The position numbers and the translations under genes were made by a program. Shown piece by piece: positions 34,000 to 42,912 of a DNA stretch of 64,000 bases (within the stretch, counting starts at the first letter, position 1; each line of letters begins with the position of its first letter). Source of the DNA: Actinomycetota bacterium (GTDB lineage: Bacteria > Actinomycetota > Geothermincolia > Fen-727 > Anoxymicrobiaceae); the NCBI GenBank assembly GCA_018896525.1, contig JAHIMR010000048.1, forward strand, positions 124,001 to 188,000. Reading direction: 5' to 3'. The notes under the pieces are model-generated. The model saw only the letters and a list, made by a program, of their open reading frames with translations, was not told the DNA's origin and made no database searches.

Positions 34000-34261
34000 G
34001 CTTAGATGTGTAGCGTCCGCTTGTTTGTGTGCGTTTGCTCGCGGAGCGCTTGTACATCGTTTCGCCCGGCTGTATTTGAACCTGGGTTTTCGTAGGTTTG
34101 GAATCACTGGTTCAAATCCAGCCCGGTCCAACTTAGATATGTATCCTTTCATTTGCTTCTGTGCGTTTACTCGTGGACCGTTTGTGTATCATTACATTCG
34201 AGTGTATTTGAACCTGGATTTCCGCGTGCATGGAGTCAGTGGTTCAAATCCACTATTGTCC
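34000..34261. repeat. Tandem 131-bp repeat, each unit ending in a tRNA 3'-end-like sequence
   Basis: Two diverged units, 34000-34130 and 34131-34261, align along their whole length (CTTAGAT-TGTA, TGTGCGTTT-CTCG, TGTATTTGAACCTGG, GGTTCAAATCCA, GTCCA). Each ends in a tRNA T-arm: the second has AGTGG-TTCAAAT-CCACT followed by a seven-base acceptor-like strand and A. No matching 5' acceptor strand, D-arm or anticodon arm precedes either, so they are not functional tRNAs in canonical form. They lie between divergent genes and are the only content of this gap. Confidence 0.65.
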
Positions 34262-34311
34262 ACCCCATATCGTATATCATCATGGTGACAAAGGCATACA
34301 GGGAGGGTTCT

Positions 34312-35202
34312 TTGGGCGCGGAGAAAATAGTCGTCGACACAGACCCCGCCACTGGGTACTCGCTGAGAGACGTGGACGACGGCCTGGCGCTCGCCTACCT
34401 CCTCGCCCTCCCCGACGAGTTCGAGGTCCTGGGTATATCCACCGTCTATGGCAACGTCTCCCTTGCCAGGGCTACCACCAAAGCGTGGGAGGCCGTCCGT
34501 GTTACCGGCCGCACCGATGTCAGGATCTTCCCCGGAGCATGGAGCAGGCACGCGCTGGGGGACGTCTCATCCGCCTCGATGTTCCTGCCCGATGTGGTGG
34601 CGGCCAACCCGGGGGAGGTCACCGTCCTGGCGCTGGGCCCGCTCACCAACATCGCCACCGCCGGCCTCGGGGGCAGGGCCTTCTACCGTGACGTGAAGCG
34701 CGTCGTGGTGATGGGGGGCGCCGTCGAGGAGGGGTTCGGCATCCCGCTCCTCTCGCCGCTGGAGTTCAACTTCTTCTCCGACGCGGCCGCCGCCGACCTG
34801 GTCCTTGATGCCCCATGCGAGAAGGTTGTGATTACCAGCGACCTCTGCCGGCAGGCGTTGTTCACCCGGAGGGAGCTCGACTCGCTCTGGCTGATGCGAA
34901 GCCGGGTCGCGACCTACCTCGCCTACCGCATCCGCCCCTGGCTCAAGCTCAACCAGTTCTTCCCGTTGCTCCCCTGGAAAGGCGGCTTCGTGCCCTGGGA
35001 TGTCGTGGCCGCGGCCTACCTGAGGCGCCCGGACCTCTTCAGCGGCACCGAGGAGAAGGGCATCAGGCTCAAGCAAGGGGTGCTACGTACCGGCGCGCTC
35101 GAACCGGACGCCTCCCGCGACAGTCGGCCCACATCTATCCCCACGCGTCTCGAGGGACAGCAACTCCTGGCCGATTTCCTATCGGCGATTAGCCGGTATT
35201 AG
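34312..35202 (+). CDS. Inosine/uridine-type nucleoside hydrolase
   Basis: 296 residues from a TTG with AGGGAGGG just upstream; an in-frame ATG at 34282 without a ribosome site is the alternative. The calcium-binding DTDPATGYSLRDVDDGLAL is a longer-loop version of the DTDPGxDD motif. VYGNVSLARAT, VTVLALGPLTNIA, VVMGGAVEEG and the late PWDVVAAAYL with the metal Asp complete the fold. It hydrolyses the N-glycosidic bond of ribonucleosides for salvage. Transcribed alone from the repeat-containing gap and closed by a strong terminator. Confidence 0.86.
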   Translation: MGAEKIVVDTDPATGYSLRDVDDGLALAYLLALPDEFEVLGISTVYGNVSLARATTKAWEAVRVTGRTDVRIFPGAWSRHALGDVSSASMFLPDVVAANPGEVTVLALGPLTNIATAGLGGRAFYRDVKRVVVMGGAVEEGFGIPLLSPLEFNFFSDAAAADLVLDAPCEKVVITSDLCRQALFTRRELDSLWLMRSRVATYLAYRIRPWLKLNQFFPLLPWKGGFVPWDVVAAAYLRRPDLFSGTEEKGIRLKQGVLRTGALEPDASRDSRPTSIPTRLEGQQLLADFLSAISRY

Positions 35203-35237
35203 TAAGGGCGCGCCGGAGGGCGCGCCCTTACTTTTTT
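35203..35237. terminator. Bidirectional intrinsic terminator
   Basis: TAAGGGCGCGCC and GGCGCGCCCTTA arms around a short GGAG-like loop, followed on the plus strand by CTTTTTTC. It serves the nucleoside hydrolase and, read in reverse, the fadB gene ending at 35250. Confidence 0.85.
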
Positions 35238-35249
35238 CTTTCGCTTCCC

Positions 35250-37322
35250 CTACCTTCTGAAGTATGCGAGTAGCTCGTCGTCAGTCAGGAACCTGGCGCC
35301 GAACACCTCCTCGCTTACACCACTCTGATCCAGGTATCGGGTTACTCCGCCCATGAAGAACGGGTAGCCCGCGCCCATTATCATGCCGGTGTCGATGTCC
35401 TGCGGCTCGGCGACCACGCCGTCCTCCAGAATCCGGTGGGCCTCATCGGCAAGAGATTTCAGCATCCTGGCCCTTATCTCGTCGGCGGAGAGCTTCGGCT
35501 TGCTGTCATCCTTCTCCCAGAAGGCCAGCACCTCGGGGTCTACCTCCTTGCCCTTTTCGGTCATGATGTAGACTCCCGGCTTCTTCTCCTCCACCAGCCT
35601 GGCGAAGTTCTCGCTTACGTGGTACCTCTCGGGGAAGGCGTCGGCCAGCGTCTCGGTGGCGTGAAGGGCCACCGCGGGGCCGACCAGCGCCAGCAGGTCG
35701 AACGGGGACATCGGCAGCCCGAGGTCCGATACGGCCTCGTCGACCTCCTCGAACGTATTCGGGCCATCCACGATGTCCATCACCTCTACCATGTTCCTGA
35801 TAAGCATCCTGTTTACCAGGAACCCCGGGGCGTCCTTCATGACCACGATGGTCTTCTTTATCTTCTTTGCCACCGCCCCCGCGGTCGCGCATGTGACGTC
35901 GTTGGTCTTCTCGCCGCGGATTATCTCCAGGAGCGGCAGGACCGCCACCGGGTTGAAGAAGTGGAAGCCGATGACCCGCTCGGGGTGCTTGAGGTCGCCA
36001 GCCATCTCGGTGATGGAGAGCGAGGACGTGTTGGTAGCCATGACCGCGGTGTCGCTCAAGTACTCCTCCGCCGCCGCGAATATCTTCTTCTTGAGGCCCA
36101 GGTTCTCGAACACGGCCTCGATTATGAAGTCGCAGCCCTCGAAGTCCTTGTCCTCCAGGGTATAGGTGACTATCGACTTGAGGTAGTTCGCCTTGGGCTC
36201 CGGCAACCTGCCCTTCCCGACCAGGCGGTCGAGCTCGCCGTCGATATACGCCTTGCATTTGTCCAGGACATCCTGGCTGATGTCCTTCATGACCAGCGGG
36301 ACCTCCAGGCGGCGCAGGAACAGGAACCCCAGCTGCGAGGCCATCAGGCCCGCCCCGATAACGCCGACTTTGTTGATCGGCAGGGGGCCCTCGGCGGGGA
36401 TTCCCACCTGCTTCTTCGCCCTTCTCTGGGCCAGGTCGAACGAGTAGACCGAGGCCCTCATCTGGTTACTCATGATGAGCTCACCCAGCGCCTGGTCTTC
36501 CTGCGCGAAACCTTCATCCAGGCTCCACTCGGCGGAACCCTTTATCAGGTCCAGCGCCCTGTAAGGGGCGATCGCGCCGCTGTGGACTCTCGCGGTCACC
36601 AGCCCTCGGGCCGTGTCTATAAGCTGGTCGATGTTGGAGTAATCGGGCTTCTCGCGCTTGATCGTCACCTCACCGGTAATGATGTCGGCAAGGAACTCTA
36701 TCGACTCGTCCATGAACTCCACCGGCTCGAACAACCGCTCGCCCAGGCCCAGCTCGAAGCCTTTCTTCCCGTTCATCATCCTGTTATTGCTCAAGGGGTT
36801 CTGGACGATGAGCAGCAGCGCCTTCTCCGGGCCGACAAGCCGCGGGACCAGTTGCGTGCCACCCCACCCGGGAATCAGGCCCAGGAAGCACTCGGGGAGC
36901 GCCAGGACGGTAACTCCGGTGGAGACCGTCCTGTAGTCGCAGTAGAGCGAGATCTCCAGGCCCCCACCCATGACCGCGCCGTTAATGGCGGCCAGGGTCG
37001 GCACCTCGATGTCCATTATCCGCTTGAATGCCGCGTGCCCCCGGCGGCCGGTTTCTATCGCTTCCTCACTGGAGGTTATCTCCGGCACCTCCATCAGGTT
37101 CGCGCCGACACAGAATATGAAGGTCTTGCCGGTCAGCACCAGCCCCTTGATGTCCCCGTCCAGGTTATCCATCGCCTGGTTGAGGGATTCCAGGGCCCCG
37201 GCACCCAGCGTGTTCGGCTTCCTGTAATCAGCGCCGTTGTCCATTGTCATAATGGCGAGCTTTCCCGCCCTCGGGTTGTTGTGGTACGTTACCTTGAACT
37301 GTGTAACCAGATCCTCCGCCAT
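35250..37322 (-). CDS. fadB: FadB-type fused enoyl-CoA hydratase / 3-hydroxyacyl-CoA dehydrogenase
   Basis: 690 residues from the ATG at 37322 (AAGGAGGAA upstream). The crotonase domain covers 1-300, with the two catalytic glutamates at Glu123 (GGGLEIS) and Glu144 (ALPECF). The dehydrogenase starts with the NAD motif VIGAGLMASQLG and carries the catalytic His in GFHFFNP; the C-terminal dehydrogenase domain is duplicated as usual. It performs hydration and NAD-dependent oxidation in beta-oxidation. The crotonase oxyanion loop (FIFCVGANLME) deviates from the usual FSAGADL. The thiolase gene lies 35 bases upstream, giving a classic fadA-fadB operon. Confidence 0.93.
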   Translation of the reverse strand: MAEDLVTQFKVTYHNNPRAGKLAIMTMDNGADYRKPNTLGAGALESLNQAMDNLDGDIKGLVLTGKTFIFCVGANLMEVPEITSSEEAIETGRRGHAAFKRIMDIEVPTLAAINGAVMGGGLEISLYCDYRTVSTGVTVLALPECFLGLIPGWGGTQLVPRLVGPEKALLLIVQNPLSNNRMMNGKKGFELGLGERLFEPVEFMDESIEFLADIITGEVTIKREKPDYSNIDQLIDTARGLVTARVHSGAIAPYRALDLIKGSAEWSLDEGFAQEDQALGELIMSNQMRASVYSFDLAQRRAKKQVGIPAEGPLPINKVGVIGAGLMASQLGFLFLRRLEVPLVMKDISQDVLDKCKAYIDGELDRLVGKGRLPEPKANYLKSIVTYTLEDKDFEGCDFIIEAVFENLGLKKKIFAAAEEYLSDTAVMATNTSSLSITEMAGDLKHPERVIGFHFFNPVAVLPLLEIIRGEKTNDVTCATAGAVAKKIKKTIVVMKDAPGFLVNRMLIRNMVEVMDIVDGPNTFEEVDEAVSDLGLPMSPFDLLALVGPAVALHATETLADAFPERYHVSENFARLVEEKKPGVYIMTEKGKEVDPEVLAFWEKDDSKPKLSADEIRARMLKSLADEAHRILEDGVVAEPQDIDTGMIMGAGYPFFMGGVTRYLDQSGVSEEVFGARFLTDDELLAYFRR

Positions 37323-37357
37323 TCTTCCTCCTTTCAAGAACCCGTCTGCGGTGCGGG

Positions 37358-38554
37358 TTACTTTCCGTTGCTTGCGTTCTCCCAGATGGTCGCCACTCCC
37401 ATGCCCAGCCCCACGCAGAGGGTTGTGACCCCGTACTTCGCGCTCGGGTTGAGCTCGAACAGTTTCGCCAGGTGGGCACAGAGCCGCCCGCCTGAGGAGG
37501 CGAGCGGGTGCCCGAAGGCGATCGCGCCTCCAAGCTGGTTCAGCCGCTTGTCCTCGATCCCGTCGAGGCCGAACTCGTCGATGAAGGCAAGGCACTGCAC
37601 CGCGAACGCCTCGTTCACTTCGATGAAGTCCATGTCGTCAATACTCATTCCAGTCCTCTCCAGGACCTTCCTGGTGGCGGGGATCGGGCCCAGCCCCATG
37701 ACCTCCGGCCTCACGCCGGCGTAGGCGAAACCGACCGCCTTCATCTTCGGCTCGAGCCCCAGTTCCTTCGACTTCTCGGCCGAAACCATAAGGCATCCCG
37801 TAGCGCCGTCGTTCAGACCGGAGGAGTTCCCGGGGGTCACCTTCCCGGCCTTTCGGAACGGCAGGCGGAGGCCCTTCATTCCTTCCACCGTGGCCTCCGG
37901 GCGCGGCTGCTCGTCGATGTCGGCGACCTTCCACCCCTCCCCGGTCCAGACCGTCATGGGGATGATGACGTCGTCGAAATGACCCGCGTCCAGCGCCGCC
38001 TTGGCCTTCTGCTGGCTGTGGACCGCATACTCGTCGGACATAAGCCGGGTCAGGTTCGGGTACATGTCGTGTATGTTCTCGGCGGTGATGCCCATGTTGA
38101 GGGCGGACGGGTCCACTATCTTCTCGGAGATGAACCGCGGGTTGGGGTCCGCGCCCTGGCCCATCGGGTGGTGCCCCATGTGTTCGACCCCACCGGCAAT
38201 GATCACGTCGGCCGCGTTGAAGGCTATGTCGCTTACCGCGTTGTTGATAGCGGTCATCGCCCCGGCGCACATCCGGTCGACCGAGCAGCCCGGTGTAGAC
38301 GGGGGGAGTCCCGCCAGCAGAGCGGTTGTCCGGCCCATGGTCAGCCCCTGGTCCCCGGACTGGGTCGTCGCGCCCCAGATGTTATCGTCGACCATATCCG
38401 GCTCCACCTTCGGGTTCCGGTGCATCAACGACCTTATAATCTTTACCACCATGTCGTCGGCGCGGGTTTCGGCGAAGAAGCCGTTCGGCCGCGCCTTGCC
38501 GAAAGCGGTCCTACAGGTGTCGATGAGATATACGTCACGTAGCTCTTTTCCCAT
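37358..38554 (-). CDS. fadA: 3-ketoacyl-CoA thiolase (beta-oxidation)
   Basis: 398 residues from the ATG at 38554 with AGGAGGAG upstream. The acyl-carrying cysteine is Cys96 in DRMCAGAM. NEAFA, GGAIAFGHPLASSGG with the catalytic His, and CVGLGMG with the second Cys complete the active site. It releases acetyl-CoA from 3-ketoacyl-CoA. Together with the fadB gene after it, the product forms the beta-oxidation complex. A MITE-like element sits immediately upstream at 38684, between this gene and the diguanylate cyclase gene. Confidence 0.93.
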   Translation of the reverse strand: MGKELRDVYLIDTCRTAFGKARPNGFFAETRADDMVVKIIRSLMHRNPKVEPDMVDDNIWGATTQSGDQGLTMGRTTALLAGLPPSTPGCSVDRMCAGAMTAINNAVSDIAFNAADVIIAGGVEHMGHHPMGQGADPNPRFISEKIVDPSALNMGITAENIHDMYPNLTRLMSDEYAVHSQQKAKAALDAGHFDDVIIPMTVWTGEGWKVADIDEQPRPEATVEGMKGLRLPFRKAGKVTPGNSSGLNDGATGCLMVSAEKSKELGLEPKMKAVGFAYAGVRPEVMGLGPIPATRKVLERTGMSIDDMDFIEVNEAFAVQCLAFIDEFGLDGIEDKRLNQLGGAIAFGHPLASSGGRLCAHLAKLFELNPSAKYGVTTLCVGLGMGVATIWENASNGK

Positions 38555-38683
38555 ATCCACTCCTCCTTCTCGCCAGCACTTACTATCAGTTTGATGCAAG
38601 CATCCTTAGTACCCGACTCCGTGAGAGGATAGCACGGTGGCTGATAGCTTCCCAAATCATTGACCTGACGTTCAAAGTAGTGA

Positions 38684-38846
38684 GTGTCCCGTCTCATAAG
38701 TACGGTGACGCACCGAGAGCGTCGGTGCGCCGCGCCGGCAAGGCGCGCGACCTAGTCGTACTCTCTGAGTACGTCGCAGGGAGCGGAACGCAGCAGGAGC
38801 GGATGCAGCGGCGTTCGAATGCCATTGTCCTTGTGAGACGGGGCAC
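38684..38846. mobile_element. MITE-like element, copy 2 (163 bp)
   Basis: Terminal inverted repeats GTGTCCCGTCTCATAAGTAC (left) and GTGCCCCGTCTCACAAGGAC (right, read on the minus strand). The body is the reverse complement of copy 1 at 19671 and keeps its stem-loops, including GCACCGAGAGCGTCGGTGC and GTACTCTCTGAGTAC. It fills most of the gap between fadA and the cyclase gene. Confidence 0.8.
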
Positions 38847-38888
38847 TAGCAAGCCGGTGCCGCGGTTGCACTCTACAGGCGGCGCCGT

Positions 38889-40349
38889 TCATTCGCCGAA
38901 GACGACCTTGTTCCGGCCGGCCTCCTTCGCCTCGTAGAGCGCCTTGTCCGCCTTGGCTATGATGTCCGACCGCTCGTGCACCCCGGGGCTGGGATAAGTT
39001 GCCACGCCCTGGCTCACTGTGATCCTAATCCCCTGCTCGGCACCCACGAACACGTGATCCTCCACGGCCCTCCGTATCCTTTCCGCGGTCTGTATCGCCT
39101 CCGGCCCGTTGGTCTCGGGAAGCAGCATCGCGAACTCCTCCCCCCCGTAGCGCGCCGCGATGTCCATCGACCTCAGGCAGCCCTTCATAAGGCTGGCCAG
39201 CCCCTTGAGGATCTCGTCGCCGCAGAGGTGACCGTAGGTATCGTTCACATTCTTGAACAGGTCTATGTCCAGCATTATCATGCTGAACACCGTGTTGTAG
39301 CGATCGGACCGCTTGTACTCTTTCTCGAAGAGTTCCTGAAAGAACCGGTGGTTATATATCTTGGTCAGGCCGTCGGTGATGGCCAGTTGCCTTGCGGCCT
39401 CGTATAGCCTGGCGTTATCTACGACTATGGTCACCTGGTTTTGAACCAGCTTCAGGATCATCTGGGCGGTCCTGGCAAACGCCGGGCTCGTATGCTGGCT
39501 TAAAACGAGCACTCCTATGACCGTCTTCTGCGCGATCAGAGGGATTTCCACGTGTGTGAAAGACCTCGCCGGTCCATTGTCGTCGGTCAGGTTCTCCTCC
39601 CCGAACAGTACGACCTTGATCCGCTCGGGGTTCCCCACCTCCCAGCCGTACCCGGCCGCGACCTCGAAGGCCTTGTCCTTGATCATCTCCAGGGCGGCGC
39701 CCGTGGTCGGCTTGTTCAGGTGCACGGCCATGTCCTCCTCCTCGAACATGAGTATGACGCCCACCGCGTCGCCCGCCACCTTGGCCAGTATCTCCAGGAC
39801 TTCTCTCAGGGTTTGCCTGTAATCCTGGCTTACACTCGCCAGCGCGCCGAGCTCGTTTAAGACCGTAGATTCAAACAGCTTGGAGTCGAGCAGGTCGATG
39901 ACCCGGCTGAAGACGCCCTCTTCCTCGAGCACGCCGGAACGGTCGTTTCTCCGTTCCTGCCCGGCCAGGCTGGCCAGTCTGCGATCGACCTCCCGCTTTA
40001 CAACCTTCAGTAACTGCTCCGGTTTGAACCCCTTGGTGATATAAGCGTCGGCTCCAGTCTTCATCCCCCAGAACTTATCGCTCTGCTGGTCGCGCCCGGT
40101 AAGCATGATGACCGGGATGTCACGGGTAAACTCGTCATCCTTGAGCAGTCGGCAGACCTGGTACCCGTTCATCTTGGGCATCTCGATGTCGAGGATGATG
40201 AGGTCGGGATCCTCTGTGTACGCCTTGTTTATCGCTTCCAGGCCGTCCCAGGCCACACTGACCGAGAAGCCGGCGTCCTCGAGTATAGCGCTGGTTATCT
40301 TAACTACGAGCCTGTTGTCATCGGCCAGCAGGATATTACCATCAGACAC
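38889..40349 (-). CDS. Response regulator with GAF and GGDEF domains (diguanylate cyclase)
   Basis: 486 residues from the GTG at 40349, with GGAGG five bases upstream. Residues 5-120 are a receiver domain (NILLADDNRLV, phosphoacceptor in LIILDIEMPKMNG, MLTGRD). Residues 160-310 resemble a GAF sensor. Residues 325-486 are a GGDEF domain with the active loop RYGGEEF and an RSMD inhibitory site five residues before it. It should make cyclic di-GMP when phosphorylated and be product-inhibited. No cognate kinase gene is adjacent; the only histidine kinase in the window is the remnant at 10837. Confidence 0.93.
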   Translation of the reverse strand: MSDGNILLADDNRLVVKITSAILEDAGFSVSVAWDGLEAINKAYTEDPDLIILDIEMPKMNGYQVCRLLKDDEFTRDIPVIMLTGRDQQSDKFWGMKTGADAYITKGFKPEQLLKVVKREVDRRLASLAGQERRNDRSGVLEEEGVFSRVIDLLDSKLFESTVLNELGALASVSQDYRQTLREVLEILAKVAGDAVGVILMFEEEDMAVHLNKPTTGAALEMIKDKAFEVAAGYGWEVGNPERIKVVLFGEENLTDDNGPARSFTHVEIPLIAQKTVIGVLVLSQHTSPAFARTAQMILKLVQNQVTIVVDNARLYEAARQLAITDGLTKIYNHRFFQELFEKEYKRSDRYNTVFSMIMLDIDLFKNVNDTYGHLCGDEILKGLASLMKGCLRSMDIAARYGGEEFAMLLPETNGPEAIQTAERIRRAVEDHVFVGAEQGIRITVSQGVATYPSPGVHERSDIIAKADKALYEAKEAGRNKVVFGE

Positions 40350-40564
40350 GGCAACCTCCGTACGGCCCCGGGCCAGCGGGCCTTGCTTCACCGTCTTCCC
40401 TGCCCATTGTATCGAACTATTGAAGCCATTGCTTTACCAGAGCGACGGAGGGCTCGTTTGAACCGGAAGCCCCTATCTAGTATCATTGGCGTGAGGCCGA
40501 CTCGGCATTTCACGTAGAGCCGGTCGTTTATATCGGTTTTCAGGCGCAAAGAGGATGTGTAAGC

Positions 40565-40873
40565 TTGCCCAGGTACGAGTACAAATGCAAGGATTGCGGC
40601 AAGACGTTCGAGGTCGTCCACGGCATCAATGACAACGTGGAAAGCTGCCAGTTCTGCGGCAGTGAGGTCCGCCGGCTGTTTCACCCCGTGGGTATAGTGT
40701 TCAAAGGGTCCGGGTTCTACTCAACCGACTCCAAGAGCGCCAGCAAAGAACACCACGTACCGTCCACCGAGGACACGAAGGAGTCTGCCGGTAAGTCGGG
40801 AGAGAACGGCGGGAAGGACAAGAAGAAAGAGAAGGATAAGAAGGCCGGCGACTCGGTAAAAGCTACTTCCTGA
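40565..40873 (+). CDS. FmdB-family zinc-ribbon protein
   Basis: 102 residues from a TTG with AGAGGATG upstream. The N-terminal 45 residues are the FmdB zinc ribbon: PRYEYKCKDCGKTFE, then CQFCGS and RRLFHPVGIVFKGSGFYSTD. The rest is a lysine/serine/glycine-rich disordered tail. FmdB was named from a putative regulator of formamidase genes, but its function in most bacteria is unknown. It is transcribed alone. Confidence 0.9.
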   Translation: MPRYEYKCKDCGKTFEVVHGINDNVESCQFCGSEVRRLFHPVGIVFKGSGFYSTDSKSASKEHHVPSTEDTKESAGKSGENGGKDKKKEKDKKAGDSVKATS

Positions 40874-40917
40874 CCGCCCGACGGTATTCGCCCGCTCACC
40901 GCGCGCCGGCATTGATA

Positions 40918-41079
40918 GTGCCTCGTTCCATAGATACGGTTAAGCACCGAGAGCGTCGAAGCGCCGCTCCGGCAAGGCGCGCGAATGAGGCGTACTCTTG
41001 GAGTACGTCGAGGGAGCGGAACGCGGCCGGTGTGGATGCAGCGGCGTTCGAATGCCAGCGTATTTATGGAGCGGGGCAC
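40918..41079. mobile_element. MITE-like element, copy 3 (162 bp)
   Basis: Same orientation as copy 2, more diverged. Ends are GTGCCTCGTTCCATAGATAC and, on the other strand, GTGCCCCGCTCCATAAATAC, so both ends changed together (CGTTCC/CGCTCC) and kept pairing. It lies just before the mtnP ribosome site. Confidence 0.8.
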
Positions 41080-41117
41080 TTAGGATGAAACCCCCAGGAA
41101 ACCCATAGAGGTTTGAC

Positions 41118-41996
41118 ATGGACAACCAGAGCCCTATCGGCATCACCGGCGGAACCGGCGTTTACGAGATACCTGAGCTCGAGATCCTCGAGTCGGTCGC
41201 GGTAGACACCCCGTTCGGCGAGCCCTCGGACGAGTACATCCGTGGCAACCTCAAGGGCGTCGACATCGTATTCCTCCCCCGCCACGGCCGGGGCCACCTC
41301 TACTCCGCCCCCGGCGTCAACTACCGCGCCAACATCTACGGGTTCAAGAAGCTGGGTGTGGACTCCCTGCTCGCCACCGGCGCGGTCGGGAGCATGAGAG
41401 AGGAGCACCACCCCACCGACATCGTCATCCCCGACCAGTTCTTCGATAACACCGGGCGGAGGGTAAGCACGTTCTTCACCGGGAGCCCGGCAATCCACGT
41501 TGACCTGGCCGACCCCACCTGCCCCGCTCTCCGCGAGATCATCTACCGGTCCGGCCTCAGGGCCGGGGCAAGTATTAAGAACGGCGGGACCTACATCTGC
41601 ATCGACGGGCCGGCCTTCTCCACCCGCGCCGAGTCCGAGATCTACCGGAGCTGGGGCATGGACATAATCGGTATGTCAGGCGCCACCGAGGCGAAGCTGT
41701 GCCGGGAAGCGGAGATGTGCTACGTGTCGCTGGCCCTGGTCACCGATTACGACGTCTGGAAGGAGGGCGCCGAGGACGTTACCGTTGATGTCATAGTAGC
41801 GAACCTGCTCAAGAACGCCCAGACGGCCAGGGCGATCCTGAAAGAAGCGATACTGAACGTCCCCGGCAACCGTGGGTGCTCCTGCCGCAACGCCCTGGAC
41901 AACGCCATAGTCGGCGACATCAACATGGTGTCTGATGAGTCCCGCGCCCGGTTGGGGATTCTTGTTGACAGGCACATGCCGCCGAAAGTCCTGTAA
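41118..41996 (+). CDS. mtnP: S-methyl-5'-thioadenosine phosphorylase
   Basis: 292 residues, GAGG before the ATG. The phosphate-binding IGITGGTGVYEIP at the N-terminus, PRHGRGH, NYRANIYGFKKLG, and the substrate Asp in LVTDYDVWKE (the MTA-phosphorylase form; purine nucleoside phosphorylases differ here) identify it. It converts methylthioadenosine plus phosphate to adenine and methylthioribose-1-phosphate in methionine salvage. Its stop is one base before the pfkB start, and the next four genes overlap or abut, so it heads a five-gene operon. The MITE-like element ends 38 bases upstream. Confidence 0.9.
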   Translation: MDNQSPIGITGGTGVYEIPELEILESVAVDTPFGEPSDEYIRGNLKGVDIVFLPRHGRGHLYSAPGVNYRANIYGFKKLGVDSLLATGAVGSMREEHHPTDIVIPDQFFDNTGRRVSTFFTGSPAIHVDLADPTCPALREIIYRSGLRAGASIKNGGTYICIDGPAFSTRAESEIYRSWGMDIIGMSGATEAKLCREAEMCYVSLALVTDYDVWKEGAEDVTVDVIVANLLKNAQTARAILKEAILNVPGNRGCSCRNALDNAIVGDINMVSDESRARLGILVDRHMPPKVL

Positions 41997-41997
41997 C

Positions 41998-42912
41998 GTG
42001 GGCTTGGTCGTTGTCGGCTCTGTTGCCCTGGACAGCGTGAAGACACCGTTCGGCGAGGTTCACGACGCCCTGGGTGGGTCCGCGGTATTCTTCTCCATCG
42101 CCGCCTCCTACTTCACCGACGTTGCAGTGGTCGCTGTCGTGGGGACCGACTTCCCCGAGCGGCACATCGACTTCCTGAACGCCAAAGGCATCGACACGTC
42201 GGGTCTCTCCGTCGAAAGCGGGGAAACGTTTCGCTGGGCCGGTGTCTACGGTTACGACCTCAACGACCGGGACACCATCGAGACCCGTCTCAACGTCTTC
42301 GAGGGATTCCACCCGCGGATCCCCGCGGGCCTCCGGTCGAGCGATTTCGTTTTCCTGGCCAACATCGACCCTGAGCTCCAGCTCGCGGTCCTGGACCAGG
42401 TCAAGCGTCCGCGGCTTGTCGCCTGCGACACCATGAACTTCTATATAGAAGGTAGAAGGGAGGCGCTTCTTGAGACCATGCGGCGGGTCGACGTCATGAT
42501 AATGAACGACTCGGAGTGCCGCGAGCTCACTGGTGAGCCGAACCTCATAAAGTCGTCGAGGGCGATCCTGGAGATGGGGCCCCATACGGTCGTGGTCAAG
42601 AAGGGCGAGCACGGCGCCCTCATGGTCACCGGCGACGGCTTCTTCAGCGCTCCGGCGTTCCCCTGCGAATCGGTGTTCGACCCCACCGGGGCGGGAGACG
42701 CGTTCGCCGGCGGTTTCATGGGGTACCTGGCACGCTCTGGCGACGTCGGCACCCCAAACATGCGGCGCGCGGTTATCTCCGGAACCGTTATGGCCTCCTA
42801 CTGCGTGGAGCGGTTCAGCGTGGACGGCATGTCCTCACTGGAGCCGGATGATATCGAGGGACGGTTCGAGGCGCTGAAAGGGTTCTCCGATTTTGAGACG
42901 GAGCCGGCATGA
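41998..42912 (+). CDS. PfkB-family carbohydrate/nucleoside kinase
   Basis: 304 residues from the GTG at 41998, one base after the mtnP stop. LVVVGSVALDSVKTPFG and GGSAVFFSIAAS at the N-terminus and the catalytic DPTGAGDAFAGGF near residue 228 define the ribokinase superfamily. The lid strand FRWAGVYGYD is visible. Substrates in the family include ribose, adenosine and fructose phosphates. The link to MTA phosphorylase suggests adenosine or a ribose derivative, which is inference. Its last bases (ATGA) overlap the next gene. Confidence 0.87.
   Translation: MGLVVVGSVALDSVKTPFGEVHDALGGSAVFFSIAASYFTDVAVVAVVGTDFPERHIDFLNAKGIDTSGLSVESGETFRWAGVYGYDLNDRDTIETRLNVFEGFHPRIPAGLRSSDFVFLANIDPELQLAVLDQVKRPRLVACDTMNFYIEGRREALLETMRRVDVMIMNDSECRELTGEPNLIKSSRAILEMGPHTVVVKKGEHGALMVTGDGFFSAPAFPCESVFDPTGAGDAFAGGFMGYLARSGDVGTPNMRRAVISGTVMASYCVERFSVDGMSSLEPDDIEGRFEALKGFSDFETEPA

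Noticed and set aside
34184-34258. Canonical tRNA gene ending in GGTTCAAATCC
   Set aside because: Only the T-arm and an acceptor-like 3' strand fit. No complementary 5' acceptor strand, D-arm or anticodon arm lies at the right distance on this strand.
35436-37724. Very long plus-strand open frame opposite fadB and fadA
   Set aside because: It mirrors the third-codon GC bias of the real genes on the minus strand, has no recognisable domain and no ribosome site. The same holds for the open frames opposite lon (15959-17233) and clpB (51493-53153).
38680-38937. Open frame across the MITE-like element
   Set aside because: The translation is arginine/alanine-rich repeat sequence without homology, and other copies of the element break the frame.
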